Source: Shewanella psychromarinicola
GTDB taxonomy: Bacteria; Pseudomonadota; Gammaproteobacteria; Enterobacterales; Shewanellaceae
Assembly: GCF_003855155.1 (NCBI RefSeq)
Contig: NZ_CP034073.1
Coordinates: 4,526,001-4,590,000 of the forward strand
Direction of reading: 5' to 3'
Length of the DNA stretch: 64,000 nucleotides
The notes under the pieces are model-generated. The model made no database searches and was not told the DNA's origin. It saw only the letters and a list, made by a program, of their open reading frames with translations. Shown here one piece after another: positions 8,798 through 18,334 of the stretch; within the stretch, counting starts at the first letter, position 1, and each line of letters starts with the position of its first letter. The position numbers and the translations under genes were made by a program.

Positions 8798-9703
8798 CTA
8801 CGTCTGGTCTTTGCCCCACAGCCATGCTGCACCGCGAACGCCTGAAGAAGCACCAAATTTATTCTTAACGACTTGGGTTCCGCATTCACGGCCAACAACA
8901 TATTTCGGTAACACTTTAGGTAGTTCGGTATAAATGGCATCGATATTAGAGACGCCGCCACCGAGTACAATCATGTCTGGGTCCATCATATTAATCACAT
9001 GCGCGAGAGAACGCGCCAAGCGATCGATATAACGCTCAAATGCAGCTGTTGCCAATGGATCACCCTGTTGCATTATTTCAGCAATTTGAATGCCACTGGT
9101 TGCTTCACCGCCTACGGCGCGAAAATCACGCACAAAGCCAGTACCCGAAATAAAGGTTTCAATACAGTCACGATTACCACAAAAACAGCTGGTGGTATTA
9201 AACTCATCGGCCGTCATCCAAGGTAGAGGATTATGTCCCCATTCGCCGCCAATGCCATTACCACCGCCATGTACACGGCCGTTAATGGCAATGCCTGCAC
9301 CACAACCTGTACCGATAATGCCACCAAAAACAACACCTTTACCGGCGGCAGCGCCGTCAACCGCTTCTGATACCGCAAAACAGTTTGCATCATTGGCAAC
9401 ACGCACTTCGCGGTGCAGCACTTCACTTAAGTCTTTGTCTAAAGGATGACCGTTAATCCAGGTTGAATTTGAGTTTTTTACCAAGCCGGTAAACGGTGAC
9501 ACGACCCCTGGGATCCCAACACCTACAGAACCTATTTGTCCTGTGGCCGATTCAGCATCGGCAACTAAACTCACAATGGCTTCAATAGTTCCAGGGTAGT
9601 TTTTGGGAGTAGAAATGCGCTTCCTGAAAATTTCAGCACCATCTTCGGCTAACGCCACTATTTCAATTTTGGTACCACCGAGATCGACGCCCATGCGCAT
9701 CAT
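8798..9703 (-). CDS. mak: ROK-family fructokinase (manno-fructokinase)
   Basis: Cytoplasmic ATP-dependent sugar kinase of 301 residues, predicted to phosphorylate fructose (and mannose). The N-terminal phosphate motif is [15 protein letters not shown]. The catalytic region contains [11 protein letters not shown], the ROK signature runs through [12 protein letters not shown], and the zinc site is [12 protein letters not shown] after [12 protein letters not shown]. Overall it closely resembles E. coli Mak, including the C-terminal [11 protein letters not shown]. Two start codons are adjacent (9703 and 9697), and GGAG fits either. It lies 73 bp downstream of cysQ on the same strand. It may also serve the sugar locus upstream, but that is inference. 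Confidence 0.85.
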   Translation of the reverse strand: MMRMGVDLGGTKIEIVALAEDGAEIFRKRISTPKNYPGTIEAIVSLVADAESATGQIGSVGVGIPGVVSPFTGLVKNSNSTWINGHPLDKDLSEVLHREVRVANDANCFAVSEAVDGAAAGKGVVFGGIIGTGCGAGIAINGRVHGGGNGIGGEWGHNPLPWMTADEFNTTSCFCGNRDCIETFISGTGFVRDFRAVGGEATSGIQIAEIMQQGDPLATAAFERYIDRLARSLAHVINMMDPDMIVLGGGVSNIDAIYTELPKVLPKYVVGRECGTQVVKNKFGASSGVRGAAWLWGKDQT

Positions 9704-9776
9704 AACTTGTCACTCCATTTGCTGATTATTAATTGGGACTCCATATTTGACCAACAAAGGCTGAAAACGATTCCAG

Positions 9777-10577
9777 CTACTTGCGGGCAAACCATGCCGA
9801 TGATGCGGCAATAAAATACGGATTTAAAATATTTTCTTTCTGGTTATATTGCAGTGGTGTTAGTGCCGGATATTCAACAACCCGTCCACCCGCACTTTCC
9901 AATACCGCTTGCGCTGCTGCAGTATCCCATTCACTGGTTAGGCCTAGTCTCGGATAAACATCGGCTTGGCCTTCGGCCACCATACAAAACTTCAATGAGC
10001 TACCAACACTCAGCATCTGATGCTCACCAATATGTTGTAAATAGGCTGCAACATCTGGGCTAACATGGGAACGACTGCCGACTACAATTGGCGGCGATTG
10101 CACTGCTCGGTCATGAATATCTAATATCGATAACTGCCCGTTATGCTCAAGCCAAGCACCTTGGCCAACAATGCCGCTATAACATTTACCTAATACTGGC
10201 GCATAAACTACGCCGGCTATCGCTTGTCCTTGGTGGATCAGCGCAATATTGACAGTAAATTCACCATTGCGTTTAATAAACTCTTTAGTGCCATCCAGTG
10301 GATCAATCAACCAATAGGTTTGCCAGGTTTGTCGTTCTGCCCAACTAATATCAGCATCTTCTTCACTCATCACAGCAATATCTGCAAAATGCTGTTTAAG
10401 GCCGGCAACAATCACATTGTGGCTAGCGATGTCAGCCGCGGTAACCGGGCTATCATCTTGTTTAACTTCAATCTGTAAATCAGTTTGAGCATAAACTTGC
10501 ATAATGACTTCGCCAGCTTGTTTGGCGAGAGTTACTATTTGCTGTAAGTCTGTTTTTGAAAATACAATGTTAGACAA
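9777..10577 (-). CDS. cysQ: 3'(2'),5'-bisphosphate nucleotidase CysQ
   Basis: Magnesium-dependent phosphatase that removes the 3' phosphate of PAP/PAPS formed during sulfate assimilation. The 266-residue inositol-monophosphatase-fold protein has DDSPVTAADIASH, MSEED, the metal motif WLIDPLDGTKEFIKRNGEF (near 88-106), and the late motif EWDTAAAQAVLESAGG. Length and motifs match CysQ. It is the upstream gene of a likely cysQ-mak pair. Confidence 0.92.
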   Translation of the reverse strand: MSNIVFSKTDLQQIVTLAKQAGEVIMQVYAQTDLQIEVKQDDSPVTAADIASHNVIVAGLKQHFADIAVMSEEDADISWAERQTWQTYWLIDPLDGTKEFIKRNGEFTVNIALIHQGQAIAGVVYAPVLGKCYSGIVGQGAWLEHNGQLSILDIHDRAVQSPPIVVGSRSHVSPDVAAYLQHIGEHQMLSVGSSLKFCMVAEGQADVYPRLGLTSEWDTAAAQAVLESAGGRVVEYPALTPLQYNQKENILNPYFIAASSAWFARK

Positions 10578-10949
10578 ATCAATTCCTTATCAAATTCATA
10601 TCACGTTAGAGATCAACACACTATCGATACGACATTATGCCATTATTAACATCATAGATTGATAACCATTTGATTGCACTTCAATCAAAAATAACTAAGC
10701 ACCGGTTTTCAACAACTAAGTATGATTGTTGAGTAACTGTATATTGACTCCGCTTGATACTAAGCCAAGCGTCGTCACACTCAAGCAATACAGTCCATTT
10801 TTGCATTTCTATTCAACCGCTAGATATCGCTATGTCATCGTCTCGCATTCGCCAGTCAATATTAAAGCGCTATTATCACCTTTATTCTAATTATGATTAG
10901 CTAGGCTTATCAGTAATAAAATACCCATAACACATTAATAATAAATACT
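10578..10949. other. Intergenic region upstream of cysQ, downstream of the GH3 gene
   Basis: 372 bp without a convincing gene. It holds the presumed cysQ promoter and a 7-bp hairpin (TCAACAA/TTGTTGA, 10709-10732) that could end GH3 transcription, though without a strong T-run. No operator of the sugar regulon type is complete here. Confidence 0.5.
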
Positions 10950-13589
10950 TTACTGGCATTGAATGGTATTGCCGCCTTGCTTGGCTTGGATGACAACATC
11001 GCTAAAGCTCAATTCAACTTTCGCTTCCGTGGCCAGATAAAAAGGCGACACAAGTTTAGCAAAATCCATTGGCTCACCAGCGAAGCAATTGAGCGATACA
11101 CTGATGGCTTGCCATTCGCCTAATTTAGCATTGACCAGCTTGGCAATATCCACTTGTTGACGGCAATCACCTTCACACGCCAACCCTAACCACAACGGCT
11201 TTTGTACTGGTTGCAGCACTTTAATGCTCAGTGATAACGCTGAATCACCTTTGCTGTAGGCTCTAAAGTCGCGCGGAAAATTACTGATTAAACCAACAGT
11301 CCCTTGTTCACTACCATTAAAAGACACTAAGCGTGCATCTTCTTGCACTACGCGATCCATAGTACGGATATTCAGTGCACTATTGTTTGCCACGCTGCTT
11401 GATAAGCCCTGTCGCTCATTATTGGTTGCTATGTACATTGACCAAGGAGATTTCACTGCTCGTTCAAATAAAGCTAAGTCTTCAAGTGTTTGAGTTGCTG
11501 AAAAATTATCTTCTGATAACTGATCTAAGGTTACCGCATCGGTTGACGCTGACTGATAGGTTAACCCATAGCCGTAAGGAATAAGCGGTTGATAGTCAGC
11601 TTGGGCTTGGGCGCTGTTATCTTGCGCTAATGGCACGTTAACTTGAGTTTGCTGTGGCGAAGATGGCCATGAGAATGACAATTTACCGACAAAATCATAA
11701 GCAACACTACCATCTGGCTTAGTGAACAACACGTCTGCTATGCCTTGGCCTTCAGATCCTGGAAGCCACGCGGCAACAAACGCATCTGACTGGTTAAATT
11801 CAGAGTTAACCCACATTGGGCGACCGCTGATAAATACTGATACAACCGGGATCCCCTGTGCTTTGAGCTTTTTCAATAACGCCAAATCACGCTTATCGCC
11901 ACGTTGATATTCTAGATTATCAATATCGCCGTTACCTTCTGCATAGGGCTCTTCTCCAAACACCACTATTGCAACATCAGGTTTTTGCTGCGGGTCAAAT
12001 TCACCGGCAACACTCAATGTGGCTTTACCACCAGCTTGAGTTACCAATTTATCAATGCCTGCGTAAATTGATGTAGCACCAGGAAAGTCACTATTTTGGT
12101 TATCAGTGCCCTGCCACGTAATGGTCCAGCCACCGGATTGTTTACCGATATTATCAGCAGCATCACCTGCCACCAACACCTTAACGTTCGGCTTTAGCGG
12201 CAATAATGATTGATTATTTTTAAGCAGCACTAATGATTCTCGTACCGCTTGGCGAGCTACTTCACGGTGACTTGCTTGACCAATTAATTCTGTTTTACCC
12301 GATAACGGACGATTGACAGGGCTAGGTTTTTCAAACAAACCCGCACGAAACTTGACTCGCAAAATACGGCTTACCGCATCGTCTATCCGCGCTTGACTAA
12401 TCTCGCCGCGGTTAACTTGGGCGATAGTATTTTCATATAATGGTTTCCAAGCTGCAGTTGGCACCATAAAGATGTCTAACCCAGCATTGACGGCTTGCGC
12501 ACAAGACTCATTAGTACAGCCTGCAACTTGTCCGTGACCGTTCCAATCACCTACCACAAAACCATCGAAATTTAATTTATCTTTAAGTACATCTGTTAAT
12601 AGATATTTATTGCCATGATTTTTAACCCCATGCCAGCTATTAAATGATGCCATAACACTTTGTGATCCAGCATTGAGTCCACCCACATAGCCTTGTGCAT
12701 GTATGTCATATAAGTCTTGTTCACTGGCCAGGTTTTCGCCCTGGTCTATGCCTTTTTCAGTTCCTCCATCACCTAAAAAGTGTTTTACCGTTGAAATAAC
12801 ATGTTGATCAGATAAAAAATCGCCTTTCACTGAGCCTTGTAGGCCTTCGACAATGGCATAAGCATAGGTTTTTACAATCTGTGGGTCCTCAGAATAACCT
12901 TCGTAAGTCCGGCCCCAGCAATCGTCACGCACCACCGCAACGGTGGGAGCAAATACCCAATCAATCCCCGTTACCATGACTTCTTTGGCTGTAATCGCAG
13001 CAATTTTTTCAATTAATTTAGGGTTATTGGCGGCGCCCAAACCAATATTATGCGGAAATAAGGTCGCGCCAATAACATTGTTATGACCGTGTACGGCATC
13101 GGTGCCCCACATGGTTGGAATATTAATGCCGTCGACGCTGTCATCAATTGATGCTTGATAAAATGATTCAGCTAACGCAATCCAATCTGCTGGAGTCGCG
13201 TGCTTGTCATTATTAGGATAAGCACCGCCACCATTAAGATATGATCCAAAACCATATTTACGCATATCTTCAACGGTAATATCACGGATCTCTGGCTGGA
13301 TCATCTGGGCCACTTTTTGTTCAAGCGTCATCTTGGCCACTAATGCATCAATATTGGCTTCTAATGCTGGATCTTTTGCTATGGCTGGGGTTAATTGAGG
13401 CCAAATAGCTAATGACTTTGATGCGGTGTTCTCAGCGGTAACATTAATAACAGCGGCTTCTGTAGCAAGCTTATTTGTGGGTTGACTGTCGTTGCACCCG
13501 CTGAGGCTAAACAAAATACCTAAGGCAATCAAGCTGGTTTTTGTCGACGTTATGGCTATCGAGACACGCTGTAATTGAGTCTGTTTCAT
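10950..13589 (-). CDS. GH3 beta-glucosidase / exo-beta-glucanase, lipoprotein
   Basis: Predicted outer-membrane or periplasmic lipoprotein that releases glucose from beta-glucans or cello-oligosaccharides. I start at ATG 13589 (MKQTQLQRV) because AAGGGA precedes it and because it opens a signal peptide ending in lipobox LSGC (about residue 32). Longer in-frame starts would overlap the upstream transporter gene. Of its 879 residues, the first half is the GH3 TIM-barrel, with KHFLGDGGTEKGID and the nucleophile region GFVVGDWNGHGQVAGC. An alpha/beta domain with the KNNQSLLPL motif follows. The last 200 or so residues resemble the C-terminal extension of 1,4-beta-D-glucan glucohydrolases. Its start is 10 bp after the transporter stop, so the two form an operon. 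Confidence 0.88.
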   Translation of the reverse strand: MKQTQLQRVSIAITSTKTSLIALGILFSLSGCNDSQPTNKLATEAAVINVTAENTASKSLAIWPQLTPAIAKDPALEANIDALVAKMTLEQKVAQMIQPEIRDITVEDMRKYGFGSYLNGGGAYPNNDKHATPADWIALAESFYQASIDDSVDGINIPTMWGTDAVHGHNNVIGATLFPHNIGLGAANNPKLIEKIAAITAKEVMVTGIDWVFAPTVAVVRDDCWGRTYEGYSEDPQIVKTYAYAIVEGLQGSVKGDFLSDQHVISTVKHFLGDGGTEKGIDQGENLASEQDLYDIHAQGYVGGLNAGSQSVMASFNSWHGVKNHGNKYLLTDVLKDKLNFDGFVVGDWNGHGQVAGCTNESCAQAVNAGLDIFMVPTAAWKPLYENTIAQVNRGEISQARIDDAVSRILRVKFRAGLFEKPSPVNRPLSGKTELIGQASHREVARQAVRESLVLLKNNQSLLPLKPNVKVLVAGDAADNIGKQSGGWTITWQGTDNQNSDFPGATSIYAGIDKLVTQAGGKATLSVAGEFDPQQKPDVAIVVFGEEPYAEGNGDIDNLEYQRGDKRDLALLKKLKAQGIPVVSVFISGRPMWVNSEFNQSDAFVAAWLPGSEGQGIADVLFTKPDGSVAYDFVGKLSFSWPSSPQQTQVNVPLAQDNSAQAQADYQPLIPYGYGLTYQSASTDAVTLDQLSEDNFSATQTLEDLALFERAVKSPWSMYIATNNERQGLSSSVANNSALNIRTMDRVVQEDARLVSFNGSEQGTVGLISNFPRDFRAYSKGDSALSLSIKVLQPVQKPLWLGLACEGDCRQQVDIAKLVNAKLGEWQAISVSLNCFAGEPMDFAKLVSPFYLATEAKVELSFSDVVIQAKQGGNTIQCQ

Positions 13590-13599
13590 TGTATTTCCC

Positions 13600-14907
13600 T
13601 TACGCCATTTCTGTTGACACGGGGCGTTTTGCATCACACCCTATCAACCCGTAATAACCAATAAAGCCGTAACATAAAAGAGGCACAATAAACGCTAATT
13701 GAATGCCAATACTGTCCGCTAACATACCTTGAAATAACGGCAATACCGCGCCACCCACAATGGCTAAGCATAAAATGCCCGAACCTTGGCTAGTGTGTTG
13801 TTTTAAATCATGTAACGCTAAGCTGAAAATAGTGGGGAACATAATTGAGTTGCATAATCCGACTAGCAATAACGCCCACATGGCAACGGTGCCAGCACTT
13901 AACATGGCTGCAGCAACCAAAATACAAGCACATACCGCGTTAAACGCTAGCACCTTACCCGCTTTAATTTTTTGCATCACAGCAGCGCCAATAAAGCGCC
14001 CTACCATCGCACCACCAAAGTAGTAAGCAATATAATGTGCTGCCTGCGATTCAGACACCCCGCCAATATGATCTTGAGTTAAAAAACTGATCAAAAAACT
14101 GCCAATACCGACCTCAGCACCAACATAAACAAAAATACCTACCGCACCCAATACCAGATGTGGATATTGCCATGCGCTGCCTTTGACTGCTGCACTAGAC
14201 TGAGTGTCTCGTTTACCCAGTAAAGGCAGTTTTAGCAAAATAAAAATGAATGCCAATACAAACAACGCACCCGCTAAAATAAGATAAGGCGTTTGTACTG
14301 CACTGGCTTGTTGCTGAACAGATAGCTGGCCAATCACTTCGCCAACTTCTGTGATTTTATCGTCGTGCTCCACCGTCGACAAAATTAACCAACTACCGAA
14401 AAATGGCGCAACGGTAGTGCCTAATGAATTAAATGCTTGGGTTAACGTTAACCGAGATGATGCCGTTTCAGCAGGGCCTAACGCACTGACATAAGGATTG
14501 GCTGACACTTGCAAAATAGTAATACCTGATGCTAATACAAAAAAAGCAAACAAGAACATATTGTAAGAGCCATAACTAGCCGATGGGTAAAACAGTAAAC
14601 AGCCAATACAGGCAATAATTAATCCGGTAATAATACCTTTCTGATAACCAATCTTACCCACTAGCGCACCCGCCGGGATCGACACAATAAAGTAGGCCCC
14701 AAAAAAGCAAAACTGCACCAGCATCGCTTGGGTGTAATTAAGGTCAAACATATTTTTTAAGTAAGGGATTAAAATGTCATTGAGGCAGGTTAGAAAGCCC
14801 CACATAAAAAATAACGATGTTAACGCCACTAACGCAAAGCGAAAGTTCCCCTGCTGATGGGTTGAATTAATCTGAGTTAATTCTGATTGAAGCTGCGAAG
14901 TCGCCAT
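13600..14907 (-). CDS. MFS sugar transporter, FucP/GluP family
   Basis: Inner-membrane sugar:proton (or sodium) symporter of 435 residues with about 12 membrane segments. [19 protein letters not shown] near the N-terminus and [19 protein letters not shown] in the middle are signatures of the glucose/galactose (GluP) branch of FucP-like transporters. It is the first gene of the transporter-GH3 operon and would import the glucose released by the GH3 enzyme. AGGGA precedes ATG 14907. It is divergent from the GH1 gene across a 350-bp region carrying a LacI-type operator, so both directions may be controlled together. Confidence 0.88.
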   Translation of the reverse strand: MATSQLQSELTQINSTHQQGNFRFALVALTSLFFMWGFLTCLNDILIPYLKNMFDLNYTQAMLVQFCFFGAYFIVSIPAGALVGKIGYQKGIITGLIIACIGCLLFYPSASYGSYNMFLFAFFVLASGITILQVSANPYVSALGPAETASSRLTLTQAFNSLGTTVAPFFGSWLILSTVEHDDKITEVGEVIGQLSVQQQASAVQTPYLILAGALFVLAFIFILLKLPLLGKRDTQSSAAVKGSAWQYPHLVLGAVGIFVYVGAEVGIGSFLISFLTQDHIGGVSESQAAHYIAYYFGGAMVGRFIGAAVMQKIKAGKVLAFNAVCACILVAAAMLSAGTVAMWALLLVGLCNSIMFPTIFSLALHDLKQHTSQGSGILCLAIVGGAVLPLFQGMLADSIGIQLAFIVPLLCYGFIGYYGLIGCDAKRPVSTEMA

Positions 14908-15053
14908 GACATTCCCTTATTGTTGTTAATCGTTATGTTGGGTTGCAGTACCTTACGTCAGTGACAATATCACCAAAAATAATCTCCATATCGTCAGGTC
15001 AACACCGACAATGTTGCATTTGGTTCATTGATAATAATTAGCCGAATCAATTA

Positions 15054-15082
15054 TTGACCTTTGGATAATTAATCACTAATCT
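15054..15082 (+). promoter_or_regulatory. Candidate sigma70 promoter of the GH1 gene
   Basis: TTGACC, 17 bases, then TAATCT. The operator palindrome starts 2 bp downstream, the same geometry as before the TonB receptor gene. The rest of the 14908-15259 divergent region shows nothing else clear. Confidence 0.45.
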
Positions 15083-15084
15083 CA

Positions 15085-15100
15085 ATGTAAGCGCTTTCAT
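15085..15100. promoter_or_regulatory. LacI-family operator, GH1/transporter divergent region
   Basis: ATGTAAGCGCTTTCAT is an imperfect 16-bp palindrome with a central GCGC, identical in 15 of 16 positions to the perfect site at 19887-19902. Overlap with the predicted transcription start implies repression by steric block. Confidence 0.75.
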
Positions 15101-15259
15101 TTTTAACATATCGATAACTGATGTCAACGATTTTTAAACGCTAGAGCATAATTTTTACTGTGTAGTTAACACGTCACAATGGCTTTTCTCGGGGTGTTTC
15201 AATCTAATACGTTATTAATAAAAATAGACAAAATTAATCAATACTAAGTGAATAAATAT

Positions 15260-16591
15260 ATGAAAATTATGTTACCAGCCGATTCCAAAATGCATTCAAA
15301 AGCGTTCACCTTTGGTGTGGCGACTGCTTCTTTTCAAATTGAAGGCGCAGTGGCATCACGCCTCCCTTGTATATGGGATACATTTTGTGCCACTAAAGGT
15401 AAAATTCGTGATAACTCTAACGGTGAGCAAGCTTGCGAGCACGTTAAATTATGGCGTGAAGACATTGATTTAATTGAATCATTAGGGGTTGATGCCTACC
15501 GTTTATCAATTTCCTGGCCTCGGGTTATGCACCAAGATGGCAGCCTTAACCCACAAGGTGTTCAGTTTTATACCGACTTACTTGATGAATTAATCCGTCG
15601 CGGTATTAAACCTTTTGTCACCTTATATCACTGGGATTTACCGCAACATATTGAAGATAATGGTGGTTGGTTAAATCGTCAAACGGCCTATCAGTTTGCG
15701 GACTACGCCGACAAAATCACTCAAGCGTTCGGTGACAGAGTGTATTCCTATGCCACCTTTAACGAACCTTTTTGCAGCTCTTACTTAGGCTATGAAATTG
15801 GCGTTCATGCACCTGGATTAGCGAAAAAGGCTTATGGTCGCCAATCGGCGCATCATTTATTACTGGCACATGGCCTAGCCATGAAGGTACTGCAAAAAAA
15901 CAGCCCAACTAGCCAAAATGGTATTGTGCTTAACTTTACCCCTTGTTATAGCGCAACCGACAGCGTTGCAGACGTACAAGCCGCCGACAAAGCCGACCAA
16001 TACTTTAATCAATGGTACATAAAACCGTTATTTGACCGGTGCTACCCAGACATCATCAATGATTTTGCCGCAGAAGATGTACCCATTATTGAAGACGGTG
16101 ATTTTGATATTATCGCCCAACCCATCGATTTTTTAGGGATTAACTTCTATACCCGCGCGGTTTATAAAGCCGATGCGGAAAATGGCTTTAGCCAAGTAGA
16201 CATGGTTGGCAAACCTAAAACCGATATGGGCTGGGAAATTTATCCGCAAGCCTTTACTGATTTGCTAACCTCATTACATGCGCTTTATCCATTACCACCG
16301 ATATACATTACTGAAAATGGTGCGGCAATGAACGATAAACTGCTAGATGGCAAGGTAGATGATGTTGACAGAGTCAAATATTATGACGCCCACTTAAATG
16401 CAGTAAACAAGGCCATTGAACAAGGTGTTAATGTTGTGGGCTACTTTGCTTGGAGTTTGATGGATAATTTTGAGTGGGCAGAAGGTTATTTAAAACGCTT
16501 CGGTATTGTCTATGTCGATTATGCTAACCAACAGCGCACCTTAAAAACCAGTGCACACGCATATCGAGACTTTATTAGCGCAAGAAAATAA
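15260..16591 (+). CDS. GH1 beta-glucosidase
   Basis: Retaining beta-glucosidase of about 443 residues with no signal peptide, so it acts in the cytoplasm on imported beta-glucosides. It has the GH1 N-terminal signature FTFGVATASFQIEGA, the acid/base Glu169 in TFNEP and the nucleophile Glu352 in ITENG. The aglycone-side motif WSLMDNFEWAEGY is near the C-terminus. The start is uncertain: ATG 15260 (MKIML) or an in-frame GTG at 15248, and neither has a strong Shine-Dalgarno. The downstream GPH symporter probably supplies the substrate. The promoter and LacI-type operator lie about 160 bp upstream. Confidence 0.92.
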   Translation: MKIMLPADSKMHSKAFTFGVATASFQIEGAVASRLPCIWDTFCATKGKIRDNSNGEQACEHVKLWREDIDLIESLGVDAYRLSISWPRVMHQDGSLNPQGVQFYTDLLDELIRRGIKPFVTLYHWDLPQHIEDNGGWLNRQTAYQFADYADKITQAFGDRVYSYATFNEPFCSSYLGYEIGVHAPGLAKKAYGRQSAHHLLLAHGLAMKVLQKNSPTSQNGIVLNFTPCYSATDSVADVQAADKADQYFNQWYIKPLFDRCYPDIINDFAAEDVPIIEDGDFDIIAQPIDFLGINFYTRAVYKADAENGFSQVDMVGKPKTDMGWEIYPQAFTDLLTSLHALYPLPPIYITENGAAMNDKLLDGKVDDVDRVKYYDAHLNAVNKAIEQGVNVVGYFAWSLMDNFEWAEGYLKRFGIVYVDYANQQRTLKTSAHAYRDFISARK

Positions 16592-16607
16592 CTAAACATA
16601 AAATGGA

Positions 16608-16636
16608 GATTAAGTCGTTATCTAAATGACTTAATC
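16608..16636 (+). terminator. 9-bp hairpin between GH1 and symporter genes
   Basis: GATTAAGTC and GACTTAATC form a perfect 9-bp stem with an 11-base loop, followed by TTATTC. It lies in the 97-bp gap, where it could attenuate or process the GH1-symporter transcript. Confidence 0.4.
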
Positions 16637-16688
16637 TTATTCAAACAGTTGCATCATTTTAAAATATAAAATAATAATTGAGGCATGT

Positions 16689-18017
16689 ATGATCAGTATA
16701 AGAGAAAAAGTAGCCTACGGACTTGGGGACACCGCCAGTAACATTGTATTCCAAACGGTAATGCTATTTTTAACCTTTTTCTACACCGATATTTTCGGTA
16801 TTTCACCTGCATTTGTTGGCACCATGTTTTTAGCCGTTCGCTTAATTGATGCCATTACCGATCCATTAATGGGTGCATTAACTGACCGAACCCATACTCG
16901 TTGGGGAAAATTTAGACCCTACCTATTATGGTTTGCCCTGCCCTTTGGAATAATCAGCGTACTTGCCTTTACCACCCCAGATTTGTCTGAAGATGGCAAA
17001 ATAATTTATGCCTTCGTAACCTACACGGCATTAATGATGGTTTATACCGCCATTAACATTCCTTACTGTGCCTTAGGCGGGGTATTGACTGCCGACCCTA
17101 AAGAACGGGTATCAGTGCAATCATATCGTTTTGTGTTTGCGATGCTGGGCGGATTATTGGTGTCTGGCCTAACCTTGCCATTGGTGGAGTTTTTAGGTAA
17201 AGGCGATCAAGCAAAAGGCTACCAACTGACCATAGCTGCCATGAGTATTTTGGGGGTAGCGATGTTTTTGGTCTGCTTTTGGGGCACCAAAGAACGCCTA
17301 CATCCGCCCGTTGATCAGCAATCAAGCTTTAAAAAAGACTTTACTGACATGCTCCAGAATGACCAATGGCGTGTGTTAGCCATAGCGGCAGTATGCTTAT
17401 TATCAGGAATGGTATTGCGCACCAGTTTAGCGATTTACTACGTTAAATATTTCTTAAATATGCCAGATTCCATCACACTGTTTATTACCCTTGGAATGGT
17501 CGGTAACATTTTTGGCTGCATTTTGGCTGAGCCGTTAGCGAAGCGTTTTTGTAAAGTAAAAGCCTACATCACCTTGCAGCTGATCGCGGCAGCAATGTGT
17601 GTCATCAGCTACTTTGTTGCAAGTGACCAAGTGGTGTTAGCTTTTGCGATGTTTATTGTGTGGGGGTTTACCTTCAACATGGCTACCCCGTTACTCTGGG
17701 CCAAAATGGCTGATGTAGTCGATTACGGTCAATATAAAAACGGCGTGCGTATTACTGGGATGATTTATTCATCGGTGATTTTCTTTATCAAACTTGGGGT
17801 CGCTATTGGTGGCGCTGCCGCGGGTTGGTTACTGGCTGGTTATGGTTATCAGGCTGATGTTATCCAAACAGAGCATACCCAACAAGGGATATTATTATCA
17901 TTCACCATTTACCCTGCTATTGGTTCATTACTGGTGGCTTTTGTCATGCGTTGGTACACCTTAGATAATCAAAAAGTGGACCAAATTCACTTAGAATTAA
18001 ATAGAGAAGCGAAATAA
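16689..18017 (+). CDS. GPH-type glycoside:cation symporter (MFS)
   Basis: Inner-membrane transporter of 442 residues from the glycoside-pentoside-hexuronide:cation family (MelB/XynP-like). The N-terminus has EKVAYGLGDTASNIVFQ, and the loop-2 motif DPLMGALTDRTHTRWGKFRPY is diagnostic. About 12 membrane segments are visible, with MATPLLWAKMADVVDYGQYKNG in the C-terminal half, as in MelB relatives. GAGG precedes ATG 16689. It lies 97 bp after the GH1 beta-glucosidase and probably imports beta-glucosides such as cellobiose or laminaribiose. The substrate is inferred from neighbours. Confidence 0.9.
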   Translation: MISIREKVAYGLGDTASNIVFQTVMLFLTFFYTDIFGISPAFVGTMFLAVRLIDAITDPLMGALTDRTHTRWGKFRPYLLWFALPFGIISVLAFTTPDLSEDGKIIYAFVTYTALMMVYTAINIPYCALGGVLTADPKERVSVQSYRFVFAMLGGLLVSGLTLPLVEFLGKGDQAKGYQLTIAAMSILGVAMFLVCFWGTKERLHPPVDQQSSFKKDFTDMLQNDQWRVLAIAAVCLLSGMVLRTSLAIYYVKYFLNMPDSITLFITLGMVGNIFGCILAEPLAKRFCKVKAYITLQLIAAAMCVISYFVASDQVVLAFAMFIVWGFTFNMATPLLWAKMADVVDYGQYKNGVRITGMIYSSVIFFIKLGVAIGGAAAGWLLAGYGYQADVIQTEHTQQGILLSFTIYPAIGSLLVAFVMRWYTLDNQKVDQIHLELNREAK

Positions 18018-18058
18018 AAGCATGTTAGTCTTGGAACCATGTGATCCAAGCTGGCTGG

Positions 18059-18322
18059 ATACCAATCGTATTAAATATTTGCTCATTAGCGGAAACTCAA
18101 AGCGCTGTCAGCAAGGAGAACGATTGACGTCATACTCGCGCTCTGGCGAAAGCGTTCAGCGCAGCATAAAGCACGCTAAAACCCGCCCTACGGGAGGCAC
18201 TTAAGTATTCCATTTCTGTGTTGCATTGATGTAAAACGGCATAACCATTTTTATATCAATGTGCCTTGAATTTAAATGCTTGAGCGGCTCTGATCTGACT
18301 AAATATTTAATTTGATTGGTAT
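18059..18322. mobile_element. MITE-like element with 22-bp terminal inverted repeats
   Basis: The two ends are inverted copies differing at two of 22 positions. Each starts ATACCAATC and ends ATTAAATATTT. TA at 18060-18061 and 18320-18321 could be an IS630/Tc1-type target duplication, leaving CCAATC...GATTGG as the element ends. The 264-bp interior has no credible gene; a 60-codon frame in it has no start signal. The right end is 12 bp before the lacI start, so the element must supply or interrupt the lacI promoter and leader. Confidence 0.6.
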
Positions 18323-18334
18323 AAATACAATAAT

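Noticed and set aside
9090..9449. 119-codon plus-strand ORF opposite mak
   Set aside because: Antisense shadow of a clearly coding ROK kinase frame; proline-rich composition reflects the opposite codons.
10861..10880. AAAGCGCT near the cysQ/GH3 gap as a further LacI-type operator
   Set aside because: Only the core half matches; flanking positions do not follow the palindrome and the position is downstream of the GH3 gene.
18022..18204. 60-codon plus-strand ORF after the GPH symporter gene
   Set aside because: Lies mostly inside the MITE-like element, has no ribosome site and no recognisable protein features.
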